A stretch of DNA of 20,000 bases. Origin: Sphaeroforma sirkka (lineage: Eukaryota > Opisthokonta > Ichthyosporea > Ichthyophonida). Below are positions 1 to 20,000 of this stretch, piece by piece. Position 1 is the first letter of the stretch. Every line of letters starts with the position of its first letter. Location: positions 1 to 20,000 of the forward strand of contig LUCW03002275.1 of the NCBI GenBank assembly GCA_001586965.3, given 5' to 3'. Below the pieces are notes generated by a model. The model had not been told where the DNA came from. It ran no database searches and was given only the letters and a program-made list of their open reading frames with translations. The position numbers were made by a program, and so were the translations under genes.

Positions 1-228
1 TCATATTGGATAATCAAGTCCCATTTCAGGATATTGTTGTTTTTTTTAGGAATTCCATCCTAATAGGGTTCAAAATTATACCAGATTATTATTGAGGAAA
101 AAATAAAAATAATAATATGTGCCAAAACACCAAGCGTGAGGACCGTCCATTTTGACAATTTTCAGCCTTTTTTTCAAGAAATAATTTATTACAACCTTTT
201 ATTTTTTAAAAAAACATGCCTATATGCT
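1..228. other. AT-rich sequence, no gene seen
   Basis: The stretch has homopolymer runs of A and T and no open frame with a recognisable motif on either strand. It borders the transposase-like remnant to the right and may be part of the same element, but no terminal repeat was recognised. Confidence 0.5.
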
Positions 229-600
229 TTATTCCATCATATCATTGTGCTGCTTCAAGCTGCCGATGTACCCTGGCTCATGGAATAGCTCAAAAGCATG
301 TCTTGCGTTTACCACTATTGCTCGCATGCACAGACGAACTTGGCAACGCGTGCACGTCTGTGCAGTGTGATTTTTTGCACCCCCCAACACAATACATCTT
401 CTATAAGCACCTCGAGGATACTATTTCCTTCATCTTGGAGGCTGCTTCACCTTCGACGCCAACCAACCCCACGAGGATGTTCCCCGTCATCTGTCCGCAT
501 TACATTGGGCGTACGTCACGACAAAAGCTTGGCTAGTTCTATCGGTTCTTCAAACCTGCAACACGTTCTTCAGCTTCTGCAGGACTAATCGTTATAACCG
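229..600 (-). mobile_element. Probable piggyBac-type transposase C-terminal remnant
   Basis: Read on the minus strand, a frame ending with a stop at 231-229 holds a cysteine cluster: CTRC at 354-343, LC five residues later, then AFELFH. This resembles the C-terminal cysteine-rich domain of piggyBac transposases, whose usual pattern is T-x-x-C-x-x-C-x(3)-LC followed by CF-x-x-[FY]H. Upstream, in another frame, a GEHP motif also fits the same family region. The first cysteine pair and the F-preceding cysteine are not found, and frames change, so the copy looks dead. No terminal inverted repeats or TTAA target sites were traced. The match is by eye only; a chance cysteine cluster is possible. 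Confidence 0.33.
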
Positions 601-1878
601 GCTGTCACAATATTCATTCTTGACACGGTGGCTGCTCCCTGCTCCTGTATAAGCCGTTGCATTAGCTAAAATACCATCCTGATGTCGTGCACGCGACATA
701 AAAAGCCTTAATTATTAGACTAGAGCATGCATGTTCGACGAGATTTGTCGAGGTAAAATCTTGGAGCATTTCTTCCTAACTGCTTTAAGATCCCAGGCGT
801 CCCTCCTCACTATTACTATAAACCCAGTATACGTGTGGCGATAAATGCATTTTATGAACAGCTGTTCAAATACACGTGTAACCAGTTTCTGTTGGAATTT
901 CATTTGCGTTATTAGAAGCACATAGCACTTCCGTGTACTGTGATAACATCACACCTGGTTTCCATCACACTATACAATCTAGCCACCCCAGATTTAAGAT
1001 CATATGGGGATAAAATAATCCGGAGGAGTTGACTTTCTCATGCATAGCACGCCACACGGGTAAATGAGAAGTCATTATTGGTCTGTCATGATCGCTATAG
1101 AAAGATAGGCATTTGGTACCATTGTGTGCCCAGCTAAGTACACTGCTATATCTATCGAGCGAGTGCTTTTGAAGTATCAATGTTGTCCATGTGATGCATA
1201 TGCTCGTGTTGTAGTCATTGTAGAATGTGTATTTGCATGTGATACTCGTTGATAGGATGGATATCTCCTTCACGCCTTTGGTGCTGTGGATGTATGTATG
1301 AGATATGGTTGGGGTTTGGTAACCCGAGATGTCCCCCTAACCATAATAGAATACCCTTGCGTATATGTGTTTGAGTTAGCTGTTAGCCGTTCAATTTTTT
1401 GTTTATGTGATGCCTTGACAAATTTTGAGAAATATAACCTGGTCATGTATGTTTTTTGGACGGAAATTTAACGCTGAATCCATTCCGATAAACTCCGCCC
1501 GGCCTAAATGAATATTTCAAAAAATTCGTCACCGTTTCAAAAAAAAAATCTGGGCCAGATTTTTTTAAAATGATGACGACTCGCTACTATTTTTGGAACT
1601 GGTGATAGATATATATATACGATGTAAATATGATACAGATACAATAGTAAATAAACGCGTACATATATGGCTGCACTTCTGCCCGACTTATCCATACTGA
1701 ACACTAATTGAAACAAATAGTACAACCACCTGACCTTCATTACACAGTGAATGTACTCTCATCGCTATAAACCTCTCACAGCACAGTGTGCTTGTATTTA
1801 TAAACTAGTAAACTAGACAACCAGCTCCAACCTCAAATCCATTCCAATCAATCGCGAACACCCCCCAAATATCACACC
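601..1878. other. Intergenic region left of the TPP-enzyme gene
   Basis: About 1.3 kb without a convincing gene. The open frames here are short, lack motifs and are not flanked by good splice sites. The right end is probably promoter and 5' leader of the TPP-enzyme gene. A short GC-rich patch near 1495-1503 and a TATA-like run near 1795 are the only landmarks. Confidence 0.5.
1795..1804 (+). promoter_or_regulatory. TATA-like element of the TPP-enzyme gene
   Basis: TATTTATAAA lies 75 bp before the first upstream ATG and 113 bp before the main ATG. That spacing suits a start of transcription near 1825-1830 and a short leader. The background is AT-rich, so this may be chance. Confidence 0.3.
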
Positions 1879-1920
1879 ATGAAAGACGGAAGGACGGCGA
1901 CTCTGGCAGGTGTAGCATGA
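1879..1920 (+). CDS. 13-codon upstream ORF overlapping the main start codon
   Basis: An ATG in good context (A at -3) opens a frame of 13 codons whose TGA overlaps the main ATG as ATGA (1917-1920). If the transcript begins before 1879, ribosomes would meet this frame first, and the overlap is the arrangement used for termination-reinitiation. Because the gene downstream shows many apparent one-base slips, the same stretch could instead be the true N-terminus put out of frame by one base. Confidence 0.4.
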   Translation: MKDGRTATLAGVA

Positions 1921-2041
1921 CTGTGGCTGAGTACGTGGCTGAAGCCTTGGCCACCGCGGGCGTGGAACTAGTGTTTGGTGGGCATGGAGGTGCTGTGATA
2001 GCGCTTGTGAATGCCATCGAAAGGCATCCTAAGTTGACCTG
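1917..2041 (+). CDS. TPP-enzyme exon 1
   Basis: 125 nt encode the first 41 residues of the PYR domain (TVAEYV...VFGGHGGA...), which match the usual start of the superfamily with no extension. The exon ends TG|GTAGGT; the phase-2 join to exon 2 makes a Trp codon and continues directly into VCMKNENN, so this donor is well supported. No frame slip is seen in this exon. Confidence 0.85.
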
Positions 2042-5000
2042 GTAGGTTGGTGTAAAGCTCAGTGGGGTTAATGTTGGGGTGGGCGTGTACGTCGATTGAT
2101 TGCAGCTTGCTGAGAGAAGGAAAGGCACTGACAAGATTGTACTGCAGTCGTTTTCAATTTTGTAGCTAGTCGTTTTTTTGACATTCGACCGCATGTGTGG
2201 AATGCTCTCCTGAGCGCCAAGAGGTGCATCGTTGATAGCTGCTGTGCATGTTTCTGTGTGGATATGAGCTGTGCATGTATTCGTTTATCTTCACGGCACA
2301 GAAATTTGTAGCTGGAAGCTGGGATGGTGTCGTGACCGGGATAGTTCATCTCCGAGCGTTTGTCCCAAAGAAGCTCTTCAGGTACGCGTGGAACGGCTAC
2401 TACAGTGTTCAATGTCTGATACTATATCTCAAACCCGTGTTGTTCACAAGCGTCTTATGATTTGGGCTGGCTTTTGTTGATTTGTCGTTTAGTTTTCGAA
2501 TCCTTCATTACAGGGAGCATGCCGTTAAGAATTAACGCTGCCCTGTGTATTTATTTTATGCTAGGCACTTCAATTTGTAAAGATGTAAAATCATTGCACA
2601 CATGCTCGTTGCCCCACGCATCTTTATCACGTATATTGGATGGACGAAAATAGGTATACATGCCACATATGAGTCATTGACTTATGATATACACATGAAT
2701 CATTGCCGTGTGATATCATATGAGACATTGACTTATGATATACACATGAATCATTGCCGTGTGATATCATATGAGACATTGACTTGTAGTATATCTAATG
2801 AACATATGTTGCATAAGCCACATATGAATCATTGACTTTATAATATCATATGAGCTATTGACTTGTAGTATATTTAATCAACATATGTACATAAGCCAGA
2901 TACGAATTATTGCCGTATGATATCATATGAGACATTGACTTGTAGTATATTTAATGAACATATGTACATAAGCCACATATGAATCATTGACTTATAATAT
3001 CATATGAGTTATTGACTTGTAGTATATTTAATGAACATATGTGCATAAGCCACATATGAATCATTGACTTATAATATCATATGAGTTATTGACTTGTAGT
3101 ATATTTAATGAACATATGTACTTAAGCCACATGAATCATTTACTTATAATATCACATGAGTTATTGCTTCTAATATATCTAATGAACATATGTAAATATA
3201 TCACATGTATCATTGGCTGATATTACATCTATTACCGGCATATAAGTGGTTGCAAAACGCACTTACCCTTTTCTTTCTCACTATGTACGCACCCAGAAGT
3301 CTGTAATCCATCCTGAAATCTAAACCCTAAACCCTAGTACCACCATAGCCCAAAAAATCAACTGACTTCTAATCCTGAACCGTCTGGGCACCTGTGGCCC
3401 ATTTTCCCCTCCTCAGGGTGTGCATGAAGAACGAGAACAACGCATCCCTCGCCGCCGCAGCCCAGGCCAAACTTACGGGGGCGTCTGTCCTGTTGCCTAG
3501 CAACGTCAGGACCCGGCGCCACCAACCTGACCACAGGCTTAGTAGCGGCCGTAGAAGGATGGTGTGCGTGTCATCTGCATCACCGGCATGAAGCACTCGT
3601 GGAAGGTCGGCTACGCCGACTTCCAGGACTGCAACCAGACGGAGATCTTCCGTGCGGGTGGGGTGGACAATAGCTACACCATACTGCACAAGAACGGCGT
3701 GGTGCCGCTCATGCGCAACTCCATTGCGTGCGCCTACGAAGTACACGGCTGTGCACGTGGCTATTCCGGTGGACATCCAGACGCAGAACTCATCACACTT
3801 AAACCAGGAGAGACGGCCAGGGCTGTGTTCCAGGAGATACACAGGTTCACAAGCATCCTGCCGGCGTCGGTGAGGTACCAACGCACCAAGGTAATACCGT
3901 CCCACCCACTCTCTGGATGTCGCATCGGAGTCCATTGTGAACAAGGAAGCGCTCAGAGGTGGGCGTAGGCGTATCATCATAGCGGTAGGCAGTCTGGCGG
4001 TAGGTGCAGGGGTGCACGTGCTGCGGTTGGCGGAGGCTCTAAACGCACCTGTCGTGGCCAAACTGGACGGCAAAGGGCATAGTAGACGAGAGCCATCCCT
4101 GTACTTGGGTGTGTTGGGATCTTCGGCAATCCCAGGCTGGAGGCGGCCAAGACTATTGTACAGACCAGTGACTTGGTGGTGAATGTGGGGGTGAATGGAG
4201 TGTACTGAACTGTTAGCTGGGTCGGATGGGCTGCAGCGTGAGGGCGATGATCTCCATCATGCCCTCGGCCAATGCCGCGTCCAAGAACATCGGGTGGCAG
4301 ACGGGCACGATCTCTACGGCAGCATCTGTGGCATATGTGAGGAGTTGTGTGGGCGTATTGACACACTCATGGCCAAGCATCCCGAGGCAGCGAACACGTG
4401 GGACGACGGCAGCCATCACTACACCCACAAGAGCAAACGGGACAAAAACGACTCCAAATCCCAGAAGGCCTGGGACTACTTCCTGTCCGGCTCCTGGCGC
4501 CAACGCCAGGACGGAGACACTCCGGCCGACGCAGTGAAGTCTACGGGTAAGCAGCTCAGGGCCAGAGACTCTACCGCACGCTTCTCCATAGTAGAGGAGA
4601 GCGCAAGCTCCTATTGCCACCCCATGTCTGTGTTTGCTGCGTTGGGTGACCTGCTCAGCGCGGAAGACATAGTGGCAGTAGACACAGGCGACTCTACGCT
4701 GTGGTCCAGTCTCGGCCTGTGCCTGACCAAAAGGCAGCGTGTGCTGGCGGATCTGAGCCTGGGCACCATGGGCTACAGTCTGTGTGCGGGGGTGGCAGCC
4801 TCCCTCACCCACCCCACGGCCAAAGTAGTGGTGATAGTAGGCGACGGGGCGTTGCAGATGACGGTAGGCGAGCTGGGCATGGTGGCCCAGAACAACGTGC
4901 AGTCGTTGATAGTCATTGTGGTGAACAACGGGGTGTTGGGTCGGGTCCACTTTGGATTTGATCAGGTGCTTGGGGACAAGGTGAGTAACCCGGACTTCAT

Positions 5001-5203
5001 GCTGCTGGCGAAGGCGTACCACGGGGACGGGGCACGGATTACGAATGAAGGGGAAGATACTGCCAGTCCTCACCCAGGCCATGCAGAGCAAGGGCCTGTT
5101 TATTGTGGAGGTGGTGGAGGATCCCGACCTAGCCGCACCCATGGCTACACTAGTGCCGGACGTCAACTACTTCGACCACGAACGAGCGGAGTGCGATGAG
5201 TAG
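1917..5203 (+). CDS. TPP-dependent enzyme (acetolactate synthase / 2-oxoacid decarboxylase superfamily), frame repeatedly interrupted
   Basis: Two exons (1917-2041 and 3417-5203) encode all three domains of a TPP enzyme. The PYR domain starts with MTVAEYVAEALATAGVELVF, has the cofactor-activating Glu at 3433-3435 within KNENNA, and SGPGATN at 3506-3526. The middle domain has a recognisable PVVAKLDGKGIVDESHP and NPRLEAAKTIV. The PP domain has the classic GDG (4840-4848) to NN (4924-4929) metal/TPP-binding motif. Members cleave or join 2-oxoacids or 2-hydroxyacyl-CoA; the substrate cannot be told from the sequence. The family-like protein is spread over all three frames of exon 2, with about ten changes of frame but hardly any stop inside a matching segment. 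The end is frame 2, stop TAG at 5201-5203. It may be a young pseudogene, a gene with consensus errors, or (less likely) one corrected at RNA level. Confidence 0.85.
2042..3416 (+). other. TPP-enzyme intron (1375 bp)
   Basis: It begins GTAGGT and ends with a pyrimidine tract and CCTCAG. Removing it restores the PYR domain reading across the join. It holds a minisatellite (about 2660-3200) and two plant-type telomere-like heptamers near 3321-3336. No second gene is evident inside. Confidence 0.8.
2660..3200. repeat. Intronic AT-rich minisatellite
   Basis: Imperfect tandem copies built from two motifs, a 'gaatcattgacttataatatcata' type and a 'tagtatatttaatgaacatatg' type. They first appear as a 51-bp unit (two copies at about 2669-2775) and then as a longer unit of roughly 95 bp repeated several times with decay toward 3200. 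Open frames across it are repeat artefacts. Confidence 0.85.
3417..5203 (+). CDS. TPP-enzyme exon 2, protein spread over three frames
   Basis: The homologous segments and their frames (start mod 3) are: KLTG in 1 up to about 3480; SGPGATNLTTGLVAAV in 2 from about 3506; GVRVICITGMKHSWK in 0 from about 3558; VHVAIPVDIQTQ in 1 from about 3750; an unclear linker at 3790-3910; NKEALRGG...KLDGKG in 1; IVDESHP in 2 from about 4076; LYLGVLG in 1 from 4099; IFGNPRLEAAKTIV in 0 from 4119; TELLAGSD in 1 from about 4203; RAMISIMPSANAASKNIGW in 2 from about 4229; ELCGRIDTLMAKHPEAAN in 1 from about 4342 through the PP domain; KILPVLTQAMQSKG in 2 from 5054 to the stop. Between slips the protein is well preserved, including a 236-codon run with GDG and NN. 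Confidence 0.8.
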
Positions 5204-5258
5204 GTGTGGTGTGTAGGTGCGTCCTGAACTTTGGCACACGGAATAAGTAGCTGCACAA

Positions 5259-5600
5259 GGCTACGGTTGTCTAGAGGCACTTCGTAAGTATAATCAATAA
5301 AAGATTGTCGGATTATGTACTGTTGTTATAAGGGCTACGGTTATCTAGAGGCACTTCGTATGTATAGTCAATAAAGGCTGTCGTACTGTTGTAATACGGG
5401 CTACGGTCGTTTAGAGGTACTTCGTAGGTATAATCAATAAAGACTGTCGGATTATGTACCGTTGTAATAGCGGTTGTCTAGAGGCACTTCATAAGTATAA
5501 GGAATAAAGACTGTCAGATTATGTACTGTTGAAACATGGGCTACGGTTGTCTGGAGGCACTTCGTAAGTATATTCAATAAAGACTGTCGGATGATGTATT
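5259..5600 (+). repeat. Tandem array carrying five AATAAA poly(A) signals
   Basis: Five tandem copies, about 65-75 bp each, start near 5259, 5333, 5400, 5471 and 5540. Each has a conserved 'ggttgtctagaggcacttcgtaagtata' core followed by AATAAA (5296, 5370, 5436, 5503 and 5576) and a GT-rich 'attatgtactgttg' tail. That is the layout of a cleavage and polyadenylation site (hexamer followed by a GT-rich element). The array starts 56 bp after the TPP-enzyme stop, so it is most likely its 3' UTR and terminator region. Confidence 0.85.
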
Positions 5601-6090
5601 GCTGTTTTATTGAAGTCTGTCTGTCTGAGGACTATCTTCGCTCACTCTGGTGGCCTTACATTTGAGCTATTCTATTGGGTTGTAAGTCAAAGGCCACTAT
5701 CCAAAACAAGACAAAAATGAAGAACAATGCGACCTGCACTTTACAGACCAGTTAAACGTACTGTCGGTGGTCGTCAACAGTGAACAGGTTCACATCATTC
5801 CCAGTTTACGTTTATTCCTTGCGTCTATTGTTTGCGTTTATTCTTGCGTTTGTGCATGTATAGATATGTACACGCATGCGCATGCAGTACTTGAAACTTA
5901 ACGCACCAACAAGTCTGTCAAGCTGTAGCAGACCCCACAGTATGGCATATATCATTGATCACTGCAAACCAAACGGTCCCATAACCACGGGTGGCATCCG
6001 TAACCCCTAAAAACCCTACAACCCGTGCAAGCGTGGGCTGTTGCGTGGTAGGGGATTTCATGGCTGTGATTTGTTCCGCAGACTATGGCG
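5601..6090. other. Convergent intergenic region, with poly(A) signals for the minus-strand gene
   Basis: This lies between the TPP-enzyme 3' array and the stop of the acyltransferase. On the minus strand AATAAA occurs at 5842-5837 and 5816-5811, about 250-280 bp beyond the acyltransferase stop, and again at 5611-5606. No coding exon was recognised. Confidence 0.5.
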
Positions 6091-13510
<7,420 letters not shown>

Positions 13511-14132
13511 GGCTGCCGTTTGCACTGTTTGCTGCACAGCTAAGGCAGTAGCTTGTGATGGTATACAAAGAGACTGTCTGTATGTACACCCTCAAATGCA
13601 GGAGGAGAACGGATGGGATAACCGACTGTAAGTAGAACGTTAAAATAAATACATAATAGACTATTTACGATATCTAAAACTGGTGCGGAATAACGTATCT
13701 GGTTGGTAAATAACATTTCTGGTGACGAAATAACGCACGGGTCATCAATAGTCACTGACTAATTTTCATTGGATCCCGATCTTATCATAATTGGAACACT
13801 GTTCCCGAAGTGATGTGGCACACTACACAACTCAAAGGAGTTTGTTTGTATGGATGTATTCAATGAATAATGTATTGTGAATATGTATTGGTGACTTGTG
13901 TTTGTATTCGCATCATGATGTAAATCTGTACCTATGGCTTCACTCTACTCATATATTTGTATGGCTTCGGCCGTTACTAATAACAAACACGAGGTTTTCT
14001 ATCGTTGACGGTATATAAGAGCTCGGCAAGTTTTATCAGTCGTCATTTCCGCTATAGTTCTATATCCATAGTACTTGTTCCTACTTTCACATAACACAAT
14101 TGTACTTCGAGTATATTTATTCAAATACAAAC
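13511..14132. promoter_or_regulatory. Divergent promoter region between acyltransferase and DsbA-like gene
   Basis: Only about 620 bp separate the two start codons on opposite strands, so both promoters must lie here. The plus-direction TATA is clear; no equally clear TATA was found for the minus direction. Confidence 0.5.
14012..14019 (+). promoter_or_regulatory. TATA box of the DsbA-like gene
   Basis: TATATAAG in a GC-containing context, with a TCAGTC initiator-like hexamer about 25 bp downstream (14036-14041). This predicts a leader of about 95 nt. Confidence 0.6.
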
Positions 14133-14798
14133 ATGTCATCCGGAGCCTTGAAGACCATACTCGTAGAGGTGGTCAGCGACATAGTATGTCCATACTGTTG
14201 GATAGGCAAACGCCACTTAGAGGCCGCCATCAACGAGACTAAAGACAAATTCAATGTGCACGTGCGATGGTATCCCTTTCAACTGCGGTCGGAGACGCCT
14301 ATAGAAGGCACACTGAAGAGCCCAGATACACCCACCAATCCACGGGTAGGCCAGAACATGCGCATGATGGGCCAGAAAGTGGGCATTGACTTCACCGGGA
14401 AGACCGACAGGACACCCAACACCATCCACGCACACAATCTGATGCACCTGGCCTTTGGAAAAGGGGGCAGTGTGCTCCAAAACGAGGTGCAAGAGAAGTT
14501 ATTCCAGGCATACTTCACCGATGGCGTGTTCCTCGACGTACAGACAGTCATAGACATAGGCGTAGCAGCAGGTATGGACAGAGACGGCACGCAACGTTAC
14601 GTGACAGACCCCGCTGTGTGTGCCAAGACCAAATCAGACGCACACACCAACGCAATGAGAGGTGTGCATGGCGTGCCCACGTTCATGGTTAATGGTGAGG
14701 TGGTGTTCTCTGGGGCGCAGGGGGCACAGAGTTTCATCAGAGTGTTTGAGTCAGCCCCGCCTGTGAAGGAGGACCAATGGGCATGGGAGCAGCAGTAG
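14133..14798 (+). CDS. DsbA/FrnE-family thioredoxin-fold oxidoreductase
   Basis: A complete, intronless 221-residue protein from ATG 14133; the same frame is open slightly further upstream, but the next in-frame start-like codon is TTG. VSDIVCPYCWIGK puts the redox pair at C19 and C22 (14187-14198), and GVPTFMVNG supplies the cis-proline near residue 182, both diagnostic of the DsbA fold. The helical insert and spacing match the FrnE / 2-hydroxychromene-2-carboxylate isomerase branch, which is usually cytosolic, and no signal peptide is seen. Likely a thiol oxidoreductase or glutathione-linked isomerase; the substrate is unknown. The frame is intact, in contrast with the two genes to its left. 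Confidence 0.93.
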   Translation: MSSGALKTILVEVVSDIVCPYCWIGKRHLEAAINETKDKFNVHVRWYPFQLRSETPIEGTLKSPDTPTNPRVGQNMRMMGQKVGIDFTGKTDRTPNTIHAHNLMHLAFGKGGSVLQNEVQEKLFQAYFTDGVFLDVQTVIDIGVAAGMDRDGTQRYVTDPAVCAKTKSDAHTNAMRGVHGVPTFMVNGEVVFSGAQGAQSFIRVFESAPPVKEDQWAWEQQ

Positions 14799-15796
14799 AG
14801 GTAGTACGTTCTGTAGGTACGGTTGCTAGGTGGATGTAGTATGTTATATAGATACGGTTGCTACGAGATGTGACATGTACTGATGGCAGTGTTGCTACGG
14901 CCGTGCTTGTACAAATACACGAGTGTGTGTAGTCTGGCATGAGTCGTTCGACGTCGAGCTGGGCAGCAGCACACACAACCTGAACATAAAACCAGGGTCT
15001 ACGTTTGAAATGTCGCAGTTCAGTATATAGGGCGACGCATCAAGTTAATAGCAAGCAGAACATGGGCAGCAGTCTACAACCGTTGTAATGGGGAAACGGG
15101 GCTTTGTGGATATGTATACACATTCAGATATCGCACGTGTAAGAAATGAAGTAATTCAGCAAATGACACGACATAATGAGATAATGAATGCGGGGTTATG
15201 TGCATACATGATGTATGTTCGCACGCACGATTGGTTGAGCAGGTAAGAAAACATTACGCACACACGCGCATCGAGCTGAATTGAGGACCACTGTTCGGTA
15301 CAATGTGTACATATGCAATACGAGACTACTGTAAGATTAAAGACATATTGAATAAAGTTGATAGGGAAACTGCAATATGTTTATAGGATAGCTGATTTAA
15401 TGCTCCCCTCTAACAGCAGTATCTTATTGCCACACTATGGTAATAGGGTGATTGAATTATAGAAATAGAGTGACTGGATTATGGTAATAAGAAAAGCATA
15501 ATGTAAGTATGGTAATAGGGTTGCTGAATTATATTTATATGGTAATTATGGTAGTAGGATAACTGAAGTATGGGAATTATCATATCAAAATTAGAAGTAC
15601 AGCCAAACGCAGTGCTCTTCATAAAAGTAACTGTAACTGGCACAACCTCGAGGACTGCGCTCGACTATGCGTCGGTCATATTTCAATACATGACCATACA
15701 TGGAAACTTTTACCATATATGGTGATTCTAATCCATACATGGTAAACATTCCGATACATGGTATAATCTTTTAAAACTATGTATGATTGGTGCGTT
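14799..15796. other. Convergent intergenic region
   Basis: About 1 kb between the stop of the DsbA-like gene and the stop of the SDR gene. Two copies of a 'gtacggttgct' type motif follow the stop at 14815-14865. AATAAA is at 15351-15356 (+). A decayed 'ggtaatagggtgattgaattat' repeat lies at about 15436-15550. No gene was recognised. Confidence 0.5.
15694..15763. repeat. Short palindromic repeats, one a perfect CArG box
   Basis: CCATACATGG at 15694 and 15733 and CCATATATGG at 15713, with a related GATACATGGT at about 15753, are spaced 19-20 bp apart. CCATATATGG fits the MADS/SRF CArG consensus. They lie just after the stop of the SDR gene, so a short hairpin-forming tandem repeat in its 3' UTR is as likely. 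Confidence 0.5.
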
Positions 15797-19880
<4,084 letters not shown>

Positions 19881-19944
19881 CTGTTTGCTACGAAGTGTAG
19901 AGATAAGAGTTAAGACAGCGGATAATCATGTTGATCAGTGCATA

Positions 19945-19959
19945 TATCATCTATCTATC

Positions 19960-20000
<41 letters not shown>
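19945..20000. repeat. (TCTA)n/(TA)n microsatellite at the right edge
   Basis: A short (ATCT)n run followed by (TA)n up to the window end, in the SDR intron upstream of exon a. Confidence 0.93.

Noticed and set aside
2486-2505. GTTTTCGAATCC resembling a tRNA T-arm
   Set aside because: No matching acceptor stem, D-arm or anticodon arm around it.
3321-3336. Telomere-like CCCTAAA heptamers
   Set aside because: Only two copies, inside an intron; no array.
3369-4073. 234-codon minus-strand open frame
   Set aside because: Opposite-strand shadow of the TPP-enzyme exon 2; no recognisable domain.
4213-5166. 317-codon minus-strand open frame
   Set aside because: Shadow of the TPP-enzyme PP domain, caused by its GC-rich codons; no motif of its own.

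Overview
The window is nuclear DNA of an intron-rich eukaryote. It holds two spliced minus-strand genes with GT/AG introns of about 0.3-1.75 kb, one intronless plus-strand gene and one plus-strand gene with a single long intron. There are AATAAA polyadenylation signals, TATA-type promoters and many (TA)n, (CA)n and minisatellite arrays inside the introns. The gene families and perfect RFX-type X-box motifs would suit a unicellular relative of animals or fungi (an ichthyosporean-like protist is my guess), but the sequence does not prove the lineage.

Layout from left to right. (1) 1-1878 is AT-rich with a probable piggyBac-type transposase remnant near 229-600. (2) 1917-5203 (+) is a thiamine-pyrophosphate (TPP) dependent enzyme gene of the acetolactate synthase / 2-oxoacid decarboxylase superfamily: a short first exon, a 1375-bp intron with a minisatellite, and a long second exon in which the recognisable protein changes reading frame about ten times. 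Its 3' flank is a tandem array with five AATAAA signals. (3) 6091-13510 (-) is a ten-exon lysophospholipid acyltransferase of the LCLAT1/AGPAT4 type, rebuilt from family motifs and splice phases. It includes a 10-nt microexon, and its introns are filled with private repeat arrays. (4) 14133-14798 (+) is an intact DsbA/FrnE-type thioredoxin-fold oxidoreductase, divergently transcribed from the acyltransferase across about 620 bp. (5) 15797-19880 (-) is the 3' part (six exons) of an extended short-chain dehydrogenase/reductase of the 3-beta-HSD / sterol-4-carboxylate dehydrogenase type; its NAD-binding N-terminus lies past the right edge.

The genes do not form an operon. The acyltransferase and the sterol-type SDR are both lipid enzymes likely to sit in the ER membrane, which may be coincidence. 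The recurring oddity is that RNA-processing signals lie inside tandem duplications: five poly(A) signals behind the TPP gene, five copies of the exon-9 donor of the acyltransferase, a second copy of its exon-7 donor, and a diverged second copy of the SDR terminal exon with its own acceptor. The other oddity is a run of apparent single-base frame slips in the left half of the window (TPP gene and acyltransferase) that is absent from the right half.
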